Assembly (NCBI GenBank): GCA_963699225.1
Contig: OY969423.1
Span: 2,294,001 to 2,358,000 of the forward strand
Reading direction: 5' to 3'
Origin: VRUE01 sp963699225
Lineage (GTDB): Bacteria > Actinomycetota > Thermoleophilia > Solirubrobacterales > 70-9
Length of the DNA stretch: 64,000 nucleotides
In this document: piece after piece, positions 16,788 to 25,081 of the stretch
Layout: every line of letters begins with the position of its first letter
How positions within the stretch are numbered: the stretch's first letter is position 1
Program-made: the position numbers and the translations under genes
Notes under the pieces: generated by a model
Seen by the model: the letters and a program-made list of their open reading frames with translations, nothing else
Database searches by the model: none
Told to the model about the DNA's origin: nothing

Positions 16788-17102
16788 CTCACTGAATCCC
16801 GCTTGGGAAGCGGGTTTGCGGGGTTTTGGGAGAACTCGCCGAAGCGCAAAAACGGCCCTGGGGCAACGTATGGGGCAACGTGAGGTCGGCCAGAGGTTCA
16901 GCGGCAGGCCTTGAGGCGGGCGTTCCGTCCACCTACGTTCGCAGCCGACAAGACCAATAACGGCCCCGGCGACGCTGAACACGCCCCGGGGCCCGGCACC
17001 GAAGTAGAAGCCTTCGATGCGATAGAGACGGTACCCGCCAGGCGCGAGAGCTGGACGGCATCCCTGGGCGTCTCTTCGGTGCTCTGAACGAAAGGGAACA
17101 CC
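16788..17102. other. Left end of island, no gene seen
   Basis: It contains a pair of TGGGGCAACGT units at 16859-16880 that resemble the GGGGCAAC pairs at 23645-23664 and 26971-26990 near the island's right ends. These may be integrase arm-type sites or remains of integrase 3' ends. No convincing reading frame is present. Confidence 0.4.
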
Positions 17103-17504
17103 GTGCCCGGCTCAACCGCCACGATCGACCGCGAACAGCGCGACGCGCTCTACGAGCTCGTCCTCAATCACCTGAGCGCCATCGGCGACCTATGGATCGC
17201 TGTGGAGGACAGGGAATTCTCGAAGGCCGAGCAGCTCGGCATCGAGTTCGGCGAAGACCTGCGCCTGATGCACGATCTTGGCTGGAGAGAGACCGAAGGC
17301 CGTGGGGGCGTCGACCTGACGATGCCGCCCCACGACCTAATGGAACTGCTCAGGCGCCTGCACGGAGAAGCCGAGTGCGTGCTGGTGGGCTCGGCCTCGA
17401 TGCGCCTGCTGCAAGACGAAGAAGAGAAAGCGAGGGAGCGCTACCGGCGAGCCAAGAGCGCCTGCGAGGAGCTGCTGGACCGGCTCGACACCCGAGCGGG
17501 CTGA
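17103..17504 (+). CDS. Hypothetical helical protein
   Basis: 133 residues with a GTG start. It is acidic and almost entirely helical: DREQRDALYELVLNHLSAIGDLWIAVEDREF at the start and a charged C-terminal helix LQDEEEKARERYRRAKSACEELLDRL. No signal peptide or membrane segment. Its position between the tRNA and the integrase is where elements often carry small accessory or regulatory genes, but I see no helix-turn-helix that would make it an excisionase. Function unknown. Confidence 0.6.
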   Translation: MPGSTATIDREQRDALYELVLNHLSAIGDLWIAVEDREFSKAEQLGIEFGEDLRLMHDLGWRETEGRGGVDLTMPPHDLMELLRRLHGEAECVLVGSASMRLLQDEEEKARERYRRAKSACEELLDRLDTRAG

Positions 17505-17515
17505 CGGCTGGTGCT

Positions 17516-17612
17516 GTTGCCGCTTTTCGAGGGCCGAGGCGCAGGCCACAGGGAGGAACGGAGTTCCGGGAGCAGGACTCCGTCTCTGCCTCGGCCCTCG
17601 AAAAGCGGCAAC
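17516..17612. repeat. Perfect 25-bp inverted repeat with nested hairpin
   Basis: Arms 17516-17540 and 17588-17612 are perfect reverse complements with a 47-base interior. The interior carries a second inverted pair, ACGGAGT (17558-17564) and ACTCCGT (17577-17583). It begins 12 bases after the hypothetical gene, so it may terminate that transcript, but the length and nesting exceed an ordinary terminator and it lacks a U tract. Confidence 0.6.
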
Positions 17613-17990
17613 TGACTTGATTCGCGCAGTCCGGCCACATGTAGATCGGCCGGCAATCCGAATGGATGCCGGGGCGTGAGTCAAGGGGCGAAGGTCAGCA
17701 GAGCCAGGCGAGGCTGACGCACCGGGTCGGACCCGCGAGCAGGTGGCGATTGAGTTCGAGCCGGGCGCCTGGCAATACAAGTCAGCGAAGCGCGGTGGCC
17801 GCAATGCCAGGCTGAACGCGGCTTTGCGTGGCCACCGCCGGTCGGCCCCGTCAACGCCGATGGGAACCTCCAGGGAAACCCCAGCGGGAAATGCGATGGG
17901 AACCCCCGTGCGACAGATAGATGTCAGCGAAGGGGAGCCGCCGCAACGCCAGGCGATGAGCGGCTTTCCACCGCTTTCGCGTTGAGCGGG

Positions 17991-18057
17991 TGCGAGCTAC
18001 AGAGCGAGCCGCAGTGCGAAGTGCAGTGCGAGCTATAGAACGAAGTGCAGTGCGAAG
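17991..18057. repeat. Iteron-like tandem repeat upstream of the integrase gene
   Basis: Two 31-base units, 17991-18021 and 18027-18057, differ at about five positions and are spaced 36 bases apart. Within them GCAGTGCGA recurs at 18011, 18023 and 18047, spacings of 12 and 24 bases. Placed about 120 bases before the integrase start, they could be binding sites for a regulator or recombination factor. The rest of 17613-18179 shows no gene. Confidence 0.5.
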
Positions 18058-18179
18058 CCAGGGCGAAGCGCTCAGATGGCCCCTGAGAGATCCATTTCTC
18101 CTGTTAACGTTTTGTCCGACAATGCAAACGGGGCGGCGCCGCGCAAACGACCCGCCCCCGGCTCAAGAGGTACAAGCTC

Positions 18180-19382
18180 ATGAGCATTTCCCAGGATACG
18201 TCGGCCCCAGCGGCCGATCCAGGCTGCGGCGACAAGCGGCGGCTCAGGAAGACCAAGACGCCCGGCGTCTTCAAGCGCGTGGACGGCGCGGGGCGGACGA
18301 TCGGCTACGTCTGCGTCTTCCGCAGCGCCGGGCGACAGAGAAAGCGCCACGCCCGCACCTACGAGGAGGCGAAGCGGATCAAGCGCGAGAGCGAGACCGA
18401 CCGCGACCGCGGCGAGCTTCAGGAGCGCACGACCATCGGCTTCCTCCGCTACGTCGATGAATGGGTCGAGCGCTACCGCGGCCAGGGAAGGCGCGGCTTC
18501 CGCGAGAGCACCCGCGAGGAATACCGCCGTCTGATCCGCGCCTACGCGCACCGCCACTTCCCGCGCAAGCTGAAACTGGCCGACGTGAGCACCTATGCGC
18601 TGACCCGCTTTGTGGACTGGCTCGCCAATGAGGAGGAGCAGGGCAAGCGCCTCAGCGACCGCACCATCGCCAACGCTGTGATTCCGCTGCGTGCTGCGCT
18701 GGCGACCGCCAAGCGCGAGGGCCTGATCCGCCATAACCCGGCTCAGGGCCTCGCCATGCCCCACCGCGAGCAGCTGCCCGAGGATGAGGTCAAGGTCTTC
18801 AGCCGCGACCAGCTCGCCGCCCTCCTGGCGATGGCGCCCGAGCGCCACGCGCCGCTGCTCGAGCTCCTGGCCGTCACCGGCCTGCGGATCAGCGAGGCGA
18901 TCGCCCTCCAGCGCCTGCATCTCCAACTCGACCAGAGCGAGCCCGAGGTCTGCATCCGTCGCGCCTTCGTTCGCAATCGGATCGTGCCGCCCAAGAGCAA
19001 GTACGGCAAGCGCGAGGTCCGCCTACCGGCGCCACTCGAGGCAAGGCTGCGCGCTCGCCTCGCCGCCCAGCCCGATCAAGACTCGACTGCCCTCGCCTTC
19101 CCCAGCGAAGCAGGCGGCCCGCTCGACCCCGGCAACCTCCGCCGCCGCGTCCTCAAGCCGCTCGCAGAGGAGGTCGACGCTCCCTGGGCCGGCTTCCACA
19201 CGTTCCGCCACACCTTCGCCTCGCTCCACCTCAGCCAAGGCACCAACCTTCTCCAGCTAAGCCGCGCCCTCGGCCACCACTCACCCGCCTTCACGCTGAC
19301 CCGCTACACGCACTTGCTGCCCGGCGACGAGGCTCCAGCGCTCGACTTGGAAGTCGTTCCCGAGCCCGCCTCGCTCCGTTGA
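18180..19382 (+). CDS. Tyrosine recombinase (site-specific integrase)
   Basis: 400 residues with the standard phage-integrase architecture. Residues 20-75 form an AP2-like arm-binding domain, 85-185 a SAM-like core-binding domain, and 205-385 the catalytic domain. The catalytic set is complete: Arg236 in TGLRISEA, Lys in the PPKSKYGKREVRL hairpin, His340-Arg343 in FHTFRHTF, His366 in LGHHSP and Tyr376 in LTRYTHLL. It should catalyse excision and integration between 16746-16787 and 27088-27129. No excisionase is obvious. Confidence 0.95.
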   Translation: MSISQDTSAPAADPGCGDKRRLRKTKTPGVFKRVDGAGRTIGYVCVFRSAGRQRKRHARTYEEAKRIKRESETDRDRGELQERTTIGFLRYVDEWVERYRGQGRRGFRESTREEYRRLIRAYAHRHFPRKLKLADVSTYALTRFVDWLANEEEQGKRLSDRTIANAVIPLRAALATAKREGLIRHNPAQGLAMPHREQLPEDEVKVFSRDQLAALLAMAPERHAPLLELLAVTGLRISEAIALQRLHLQLDQSEPEVCIRRAFVRNRIVPPKSKYGKREVRLPAPLEARLRARLAAQPDQDSTALAFPSEAGGPLDPGNLRRRVLKPLAEEVDAPWAGFHTFRHTFASLHLSQGTNLLQLSRALGHHSPAFTLTRYTHLLPGDEAPALDLEVVPEPASLR

Positions 19383-19457
19383 CCTTGCAGGCCAAACCTC
19401 GGTAGCGTAAGGAGCCTATGTCCGCTCGATGCGAGCATCCCGACCCCGCTATCCGAC

Positions 19458-21620
19458 ATGGCAGACGCTGACCGACTTCGCTTCGCCCTAAAGCACCTTA
19501 GAACCGTGGATTGGGAGGCCTTTGAGGAGTTCTGCGGCGCCTGGCTGGCTGGTTCATTTCCTGACCTTCGCAGGATCGGGGGAGTCGGGGACAAAGGTCG
19601 AGACGCGGTCTTTCTCGCGGAGACTATGGCTGAGGTAGTCGTTCAAATATCGATCCAAGCGAATTGGAAATCAAAGATTCACGGCACCATCAAGCGCCTT
19701 CGTGAGGCGGACATCCCCTGCAAGTCGCTGATCTACATGACGAATCAGGAAATCGGGCCTAAGGCAGACGATCTAAAGGCAGAACTGCTATCTGAAGGTA
19801 TTTCGCTCGATATTCGAGATAACACTTATTTTCTAGATCGCATTGATCAAACCCAAGCTAACAGTGCTGCTTCAGTTGCACTCTGTCAGCGGGTAGTTGA
19901 TCCTCTTCTTCCCACGAATGAGTTGACTAAGAACAGTCCGGTTGGAGACCGGGATTTGCGAGCCGGTTTGGTTTATCTGGAGCTTCAGGCACATGATTCG
20001 TCGGATTCGCGGAATCTAACTCGCCTTTCCTATGACTCGCTAGTTCTGGGAACTCTCAAGGACACCGACCCTGATAACCGGCGGAGCCACGATGACATAG
20101 TGGCAAGCGTTCAGCGGCAGCTTCCGACACACAGCAATGACCGACTACAGAGTTCAGTTGAAGGGTCGCTCAAACGATTGAAGAGCGACAAAAAGATTGT
20201 GGTAACTGGAGGTACGCCTAAAACTTATGCGCTCCATCACAACCAGCGAACACAGCAGGCTGACCGAGCAATCGCAATCTTGGCCGAGAGAGAGGCTGTT
20301 AAGACGGAACTCGCAGATCTCACTACAAGGGTTTGCGAGGAACTAGAAATTCAGCCTCGTGACGATCTGAGTTCAATTGTTGATGCGCTGGATGCCATGC
20401 TCCAAATTGTGCTTGAGCAGCAAGGCCATGGGTTTGCCGAGGCGGTAAGGGAGGAGCATGGCGCAATTCGGCGAGCCGACCTTCTTAAGCCAGCGGAAGA
20501 CACGGCGACTCGGAACTACAAAGATTTGAAGCGCGTAATTCAGGCGCGCGATGAGCTCGTCGAGCTGCTCCTTGAGGTCGCGGAACAGGCGTTTGTCTCG
20601 CCGTCAAGGCCAATACAAAGCTATCTTCGTGAACTTTCAGATGCTTACACGCTGTTGGCTTTTATGCACGAAGCGCCGGATGTTCAGAGGGCAGTATCGC
20701 ATTTCTTCAGCCGAGGAGTCCTTGTTCTCGACACCTCAGTTCTCCTACCTTGCTTTGCCGAGACGCACTTGAACGTTGAGTCGCAACGTTTTACTAACCT
20801 ACTTCGCTCAGCGAGGGATTCAGGTATGGAGCTGGCCACCACGATCGGCGTCATTAATGAGACCGATACGCATCTACAGCGGGCCCTCCACTGCGCACGA
20901 ACCGATCCGGCGCAGTGGATCGGGGAGATGCCGTTCGCATTGGCTCATTGGCAAGAGGTTGTCGGAACGGGGGACTTCACCAAGCATGTAGAAATGTTCA
21001 GAGGATTAAGGGGACCTGAGGATATCCAAGTGTTTCTGGAACAAGGTCTTAACGTCTCAACTATTGATCTTGAGGCATCTGCCGATGCTGCTCTCTCCGA
21101 TGAGGAGCGATTTCGCCTCACGGAGTTGTGGCGGGAACGAAAGAGGGTCCGATCAGGTGGGAGCGAGGCTGACCGAGATCTGTTGCTTCGGCATGATCTT
21201 GAAATGTATCTCGGTGTCCTGGCGTATCGCAAATCAGAGAAGCCTGATGTTTACGGATACGAGACTTGGTGGGTAACCCAGGACCGAACTGCTACGGCTC
21301 TGTTCAAGATCGCGAAAACCGATGGACTCGACCTGAAGTCGAATCCCTGCATGAGTCCGTCGTTCCTCTCTAACCTTATTTCTCTTGGCCCAGCGCGGAA
21401 TAAGCTAAAAGGAAATCTCGGCGAACAGCTCCCGGTGGTTCTAGACATCCAACGCCGAGGCTGGGGAGCAATGCAGCTCTCGAGCGCGGCGGATGAGATT
21501 AGGGAGAAGCACGCAGACGAGCCAGAGTGGCTGATCAGGCGGCGGATACGGGACGCCATGATCGAATTGAAGGAAGGCGTAGACGAAGCGGTTGAGGCCG
21601 AGGGCGTGATATCGACGTGA
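19458..21620 (+). CDS. Restriction-endonuclease-like/PIN-domain fusion nuclease
   Basis: 720 residues, noticeably AT-richer than the chromosome. Residues 15-75 read as a PD-(D/E)xK nuclease of the Mrr/restriction type: WEAFEEFCGAWL, GGVGDKGRDAVF with Asp49, and VVVQISIQANWKSKI as the strand with candidate catalytic residues. Residues 185-262 resemble winged-helix DNA-binding repeats, 265-375 are helical, and residues 418-625 look like a PIN RNase: VLVLDTSVLLP (Asp425), INETD (Glu468), RHDLEMYLG (Asp580) and WWVTQDRTA (Asp609). The island location and two nucleases suggest a defence protein acting on foreign nucleic acid; this is inference. No partner gene overlaps it. Confidence 0.68.
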   Translation: MADADRLRFALKHLRTVDWEAFEEFCGAWLAGSFPDLRRIGGVGDKGRDAVFLAETMAEVVVQISIQANWKSKIHGTIKRLREADIPCKSLIYMTNQEIGPKADDLKAELLSEGISLDIRDNTYFLDRIDQTQANSAASVALCQRVVDPLLPTNELTKNSPVGDRDLRAGLVYLELQAHDSSDSRNLTRLSYDSLVLGTLKDTDPDNRRSHDDIVASVQRQLPTHSNDRLQSSVEGSLKRLKSDKKIVVTGGTPKTYALHHNQRTQQADRAIAILAEREAVKTELADLTTRVCEELEIQPRDDLSSIVDALDAMLQIVLEQQGHGFAEAVREEHGAIRRADLLKPAEDTATRNYKDLKRVIQARDELVELLLEVAEQAFVSPSRPIQSYLRELSDAYTLLAFMHEAPDVQRAVSHFFSRGVLVLDTSVLLPCFAETHLNVESQRFTNLLRSARDSGMELATTIGVINETDTHLQRALHCARTDPAQWIGEMPFALAHWQEVVGTGDFTKHVEMFRGLRGPEDIQVFLEQGLNVSTIDLEASADAALSDEERFRLTELWRERKRVRSGGSEADRDLLLRHDLEMYLGVLAYRKSEKPDVYGYETWWVTQDRTATALFKIAKTDGLDLKSNPCMSPSFLSNLISLGPARNKLKGNLGEQLPVVLDIQRRGWGAMQLSSAADEIREKHADEPEWLIRRRIRDAMIELKEGVDEAVEAEGVIST

Positions 21621-21689
21621 TTGAGTCCACGGAGTGCCAGGTGAATTGGGAGACGACCTCGCCGGGTTGTTAGCCCGCTCGGTCGCAAC

Positions 21690-21989
21690 TCACTCTGGGC
21701 GCTTGGCGTCGTTGTCCTCGACGCTGAGTGTGGTTGAGAGCTTCGCGTCGTGGCTGCCGTTGCGTATTTCGATTTGGTCGGGGCGGGCACGGTCGAGCTC
21801 AGCGTCGAAGTCGCCGGGTTGAGGATCGGGGTTGGTCCAGGGTTCCTTCGTTAGTTCGGTCGATTGGGTCGAGGCTGGCTCACCGGACTCGCAATGGAGT
21901 CGGTCATCAATGAGTGCCTCAGCGGCGTCTTGCTTGTCGATCTGACGACGCTTGCGCTTGGCGCTCCGCTTCGCCTCCGCGCGCGTCAT
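21690..21989 (-). CDS. Small hydrophilic hypothetical protein
   Basis: 99 residues from ATG at 21989, supported by a GGAG eight bases upstream on the minus strand. It is basic at the N-terminus (MTRAEAKRSAKRKRRQIDKQ) and Asp/Glu/Pro/Asn-rich in the rest, with no hydrophobic segment. An open frame extends upstream to 22181, but that part overlaps the CopG-like gene on the other strand and is less protein-like. It may be a nucleic acid-binding accessory protein; evidence for expression is weak. Confidence 0.42.
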   Translation of the reverse strand: MTRAEAKRSAKRKRRQIDKQDAAEALIDDRLHCESGEPASTQSTELTKEPWTNPDPQPGDFDAELDRARPDQIEIRNGSHDAKLSTTLSVEDNDAKRPE

Positions 21990-22071
21990 CCACGCTCCAC
22001 CCTCATTCTTCGCCCAGCGTGCTCGGCCTTGATGCGCTCGTAGCCCACGGCTTCTACGATACTTGTTGTCT

Positions 22072-22242
22072 GTGAGAGCGACGGCGAGGAAGACCTTCGG
22101 CAAGACGGCCAGCGGCAAGCAGATCACCGACGATCTGATCGACGCCCTTGCCAGGAAGGCGGAGGCGGGATACGCGGTCAAGGAGCTGATTGAAACCGAT
22201 GGACATCACAGAGGCGAAGGTAAAGCTCGACGCGGTCCTTGA
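22072..22242 (+). CDS. Small CopG-type antitoxin-like protein
   Basis: 56 residues starting at GTG 22072 (an in-frame TTG lies six bases earlier). The core KTFGKTASGKQITDDLIDAL followed by ARKAEAGYAVKELI matches the pattern of short ribbon-helix-helix antitoxins (SGK.ltDedIe.LA.eAE.Gydve.l). The usual C-terminal RRRGRPP is replaced by HHRGEGKARRGP. It overlaps the next small gene by 44 bases in another frame, a toxin-antitoxin-like arrangement. Confidence 0.6.
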   Translation: MRATARKTFGKTASGKQITDDLIDALARKAEAGYAVKELIETDGHHRGEGKARRGP

Positions 22243-22369
22243 CGAACTCGCGGCGGCTGGTTTCTCGGTCTGGGGTTGGGACGATGGGTCGATCCAGATC
22301 GGGCAGCTCAACGGACCGGATGCCGAGTGTGCACCGCGCTACGCGGTGGATGATCCGCGATCCAAGTAA
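22199..22369 (+). CDS. Small acidic hypothetical protein downstream of CopG-like gene
   Basis: 56 residues beginning MDITEAKVKLDAVLDELAAA, then GFSVWGWDDGSIQIGQLNGP, compact and acidic with no membrane segment. An AAGGAG lies 13 bases before the ATG. It overlaps the 3' end of the CopG-like gene, so the two are translationally coupled. Whether it is a toxin is unknown; no nuclease motif is visible. Confidence 0.55.
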   Translation: MDITEAKVKLDAVLDELAAAGFSVWGWDDGSIQIGQLNGPDAECAPRYAVDDPRSK

Positions 22370-22425
22370 GCCACTAGCGAGGCTTCGTTGTATTGTGTAT
22401 TGATACTTGATACACTACTCTCATC

Positions 22426-22956
22426 ATGGTCAAGGATTCCGATGTCTATGTCCTCAGTGGGCTGCTTGCCCACGATGGAGCTTGGAGCTACAGGTTGCTT
22501 GCGGAGCGGCTCCGTGTTCCGCACCCGGTCGTGCAGCGAGCGTTGGGGCGAGCGAAGGGGGCGGATCTGTATTCGGTGGAACGTCGCGAAGTCCATCTCC
22601 CTCACTTCGAGGAGTTCGCGCTTCATGCGCTCCGCTTCGTTGCTCCTAGTCGGCTCGGTGCGCTGACGCCGGGCGTGCCTGCGGCATGGGCGGCGGAGCC
22701 GATGGCGGGCGCGATCCGCTCCTCGGGTGACGAGCCGCCTCCAGTTTGGCCTTACGCCTTCGGGCGAGTTCGGGGGCAGGCAATCGAGCCGCTGCACTCT
22801 GCTGCACCTGAGGCGGTGGAGAATTGGCCGGAACTCGGTGAAGTCCTCGCTCTGCTCGACAGCCTCAGGGCCGGGGATGCTCGGGTCCGGAAGGTAGCGG
22901 GAGACCTTCTCTCGAAGATGCTGCGAGAGCGATCCGTGGTCGCGGGCCGGCGGTGA
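22426..22956 (+). CDS. Winged-helix-like protein, probable antitoxin of a nucleotidyltransferase pair
   Basis: 176 residues. DSDVYVLSGLLAHDGAWSYRLLAERLRVPHPVVQRALGRAKGADLY at the N-terminus reads as a winged helix-turn-helix. The rest is Pro/Ala-rich with a final helical segment. It overlaps the downstream nucleotidyltransferase gene by four bases (GTGA), a layout typical of AbiE-like systems in which the regulator is the antitoxin. Direct autoregulation is likely but no operator was identified. Confidence 0.65.
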   Translation: MVKDSDVYVLSGLLAHDGAWSYRLLAERLRVPHPVVQRALGRAKGADLYSVERREVHLPHFEEFALHALRFVAPSRLGALTPGVPAAWAAEPMAGAIRSSGDEPPPVWPYAFGRVRGQAIEPLHSAAPEAVENWPELGEVLALLDSLRAGDARVRKVAGDLLSKMLRERSVVAGRR

Positions 22957-23639
22957 GCGCACTTCAGTTGGAGACTGCGGCAGCGCTTCTCGGGCCTCTG
23001 CTCGATGAGGTCGTTTTCGTCGGTGGTGCCACGGTTCACCTCTGGATCACCGAGCCCGGCGCTCCTCCAACGCGGGCGACGGAAGATGTCGATGTGGTCT
23101 GCGAGGTGGCGAGCCGTGTGAAGTACCACCGGCTCGGCGAACGACTTCGCGAGCGAGGGCTTCAGGAGGCGATGGGTGAGCCCGTCATATGTCGGTGGAG
23201 AAGCGCTGATCCGCAACTCGTTCTGGATGTCATGCCGACCGATCCCGACATCCTCGGTTTCTCCAATCCCTGGTACGACGAGGCGATTTCCAGCGCCGTG
23301 ACGGTCACTCTCGAATCCGGTGCCGAGATACGTGCCGCAGCGCCGCCGGCGCTCGTTGCGACGAAGCTCTGCGCCTGGAAGGGTCGGGGTGATGGCGACC
23401 TGCTGCCCAGCCTCGATGTTCACGATGTGCTCACGCTGATCGATGGACGCTCTGAGCTGATCGAGGAAGTCGCGTCCGCAGCGCCCGATCTGCGTACCTA
23501 CATCCGCGACGAGCTGGCCGAGCTTCAAGGGGAGTTCTATTTCGACTACGCGGTTCAGGGTGCCGCCGCTTTCTACGGTCCAGCGGGAGCCGGGCGCGCT
23601 CGGCTCGTCCGATCCCGCATCGACGAGCTCCTCGCCTGA
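22953..23639 (+). CDS. Nucleotidyltransferase-fold protein (AbiEii-like toxin candidate)
   Basis: 228 residues with a polymerase-beta/AbiEii-type nucleotidyltransferase signature: VVFVGGATVHLWITEPG then TRATEDVDVVCEV, giving the GG...TxDxD metal-binding site near residues 22-50. PPALVATKLCAWKGRGDGDLLPSLDVHDVLTLIDG matches the conserved lysine/DxxD region of such proteins. Known relatives adenylate or nucleotidylate tRNA or proteins to arrest growth during phage infection. It is encoded with the upstream wHTH gene on the tRNA-Arg island. Confidence 0.75.
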   Translation: MSALQLETAAALLGPLLDEVVFVGGATVHLWITEPGAPPTRATEDVDVVCEVASRVKYHRLGERLRERGLQEAMGEPVICRWRSADPQLVLDVMPTDPDILGFSNPWYDEAISSAVTVTLESGAEIRAAAPPALVATKLCAWKGRGDGDLLPSLDVHDVLTLIDGRSELIEEVASAAPDLRTYIRDELAELQGEFYFDYAVQGAAAFYGPAGAGRARLVRSRIDELLA

Positions 23640-23642
23640 CCC

Positions 23643-23768
23643 CTGGGGCAACAAATGGGGCAACGTGCCCCACAGATTCCAGCCGATCACAGCGGGGCTC
23701 GATTCGCCGCAAACTGCTTGAAACTGCGCCCCACATAGCCCAGCCGACCCAGCGCATCAGGCTACGAA
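23643..23768. repeat. 126-bp repeat copy A, ending at a decayed att sequence
   Basis: It aligns without gaps to 26969-27094, with about 14 mismatches by hand alignment. It begins with the paired GGGGCAAC motif and ends with GGCTACGAA, the first bases of the tRNA-Arg att core; the following bases only weakly resemble the rest of the core. The remainder of 23640-23920 holds no gene. Confidence 0.75.
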
Positions 23769-23920
23769 TCTGACCGTCCAGATGAGAAGCCGAAGGTCAA
23801 GGTCGCGCGCTCCCGATGTTTCTTTCGGTCTCGCTCTTCATTTGAGGTTATCCCCGGCAAGGATGACGACCGGTCGAGGCTGATGCTGAAGAGGCCAGCT
23901 TCGACCGAGCAGTTCCTTGT

Positions 23921-25081
23921 TCAGATGGCCGCCGGGCCGCGCCGGAGCCGGTTGACCACTCGGCGCCAGAGCGGCGGCGGGGTCCACTCCAGCTTTCCGT
24001 TTGCCGGCCGTCCGGCTCGACGCCAAGCGCGGTTGACGGCCGCCTGCACCCGTTCAACTTCAGCCTCGAAGTCCGGCGGTTCGAAGAGAGTGAGGACGAT
24101 CGCGAGCTCTGGCGGACCTCCCATCTCCGGCATCTGCCTGCTGGCTAGGTGCTCGATCGCGACCTCCGCAAACATCCGGTACCAGGCGGCCGGTTCGATC
24201 GTGGTCGGGCCGCTGCCAATCGCGGCGACGCCGACCGACTCATAGCCCTGCTCGCCCGCGAGGCCGAGGGCGGCGCCCAGGGACTTGCGGACAATCTCCA
24301 AGTCGGCCTTTCCTCGCCGACTCATCGAGGCGACATGGATGATTCCCTTCATCTGTCGCAGGCCCCCCGCGGGGGTAATCCAGGCATGGCCGAGCGGGAA
24401 TGGCTTGCCCTCTTGAGCGAGGCGCTCGACTCCCTCGCCAGCGCCGGTTTTGATCGCTCGCGCTACCTGCGACCACATTCTCCCATCGACATCGTCGTTG
24501 CTGATAACGGCGTCGACCTCGAGATGGGCGACATCGCCTTCGATGATCCAGAGCGAGCCGCGCAGGAAGGCGCTGAACAGAGGATGAGCGGGGTCGTTGG
24601 CGTGGCCCTTGAACTCATCCGACTCTCTAGCCTCGGGCGACCAGGCCCGGAGGTCGGCCCGCTCGGCCCCGGCCCGCCGCTCCGTCGCCCATGGTTGCGG
24701 CAGGCCACAGAACTGACAACGGTCGGCGACCGGGGCAAAGATTTCGTGACCACAGCGGCCGCAATTGCGGGCGAGGCCAGCGCCGCAGATAGGGCAGTTC
24801 GAGGTCTCGAAGGTAAAGGTGGAGTGGACGATCGCCTTGCCGCTGGGCCTGGTCTTCGTCAGCAGGTTGCGGCGCGCCAGTTCGCGGAAGTCGCAGCCGC
24901 GCGGGCAGACCTGCACCGGCGTGCGGTAGCCGGCCATCCGCGCGGCACTGCGACGTTCCGCTCGCCGCCAGCGCCAGCGCCGGAAGAGGAGGAGCGGTCG
25001 AGGGCGAAGCCGGGAGATCCGCCTACGAAGCCTCCGCCGCACTCGCTTCCCCCTCGGCTGCGGGCTTCGCTTCGTCGTCAC
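23921..25081 (-). CDS. Zinc-ribbon plus macro-domain protein
   Basis: 386 residues from ATG at 25081, or 338 from ATG at 24937 if the Arg-rich 48-residue leader is not translated. Residues 55-130 contain paired zinc-ribbon cysteines (CPRGC, CPICG, CGRCG, CQFCG). Residues 170-345 form a macro domain that binds ADP-ribose or related nucleotides: LWIIEGDVAHLEVDAVISNDDVDGRM, HAWITPAGGL, KGIIHVASM and AAIGSGPTTIEP. The AGAGEGVE helix start is intact. Its 5' end overlaps the upstream membrane protein gene by 59 bases, so the two are one operon. Possible roles are ADP-ribosyl removal or NAD-derived signal sensing. Confidence 0.75.
   Translation of the reverse strand: MTTKRSPQPRGKRVRRRLRRRISRLRPRPLLLFRRWRWRRAERRSAARMAGYRTPVQVCPRGCDFRELARRNLLTKTRPSGKAIVHSTFTFETSNCPICGAGLARNCGRCGHEIFAPVADRCQFCGLPQPWATERRAGAERADLRAWSPEARESDEFKGHANDPAHPLFSAFLRGSLWIIEGDVAHLEVDAVISNDDVDGRMWSQVARAIKTGAGEGVERLAQEGKPFPLGHAWITPAGGLRQMKGIIHVASMSRRGKADLEIVRKSLGAALGLAGEQGYESVGVAAIGSGPTTIEPAAWYRMFAEVAIEHLASRQMPEMGGPPELAIVLTLFEPPDFEAEVERVQAAVNRAWRRAGRPANGKLEWTPPPLWRRVVNRLRRGPAAI

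Noticed and set aside
17743..17985. An 80-codon frame in the island, reading GGRNARLNA
   Set aside because: No good ribosome site and it lies in repeat-rich non-coding DNA. A similar short string occurs antisense near 16.93 kb, so this may be a decayed repeat rather than a gene.
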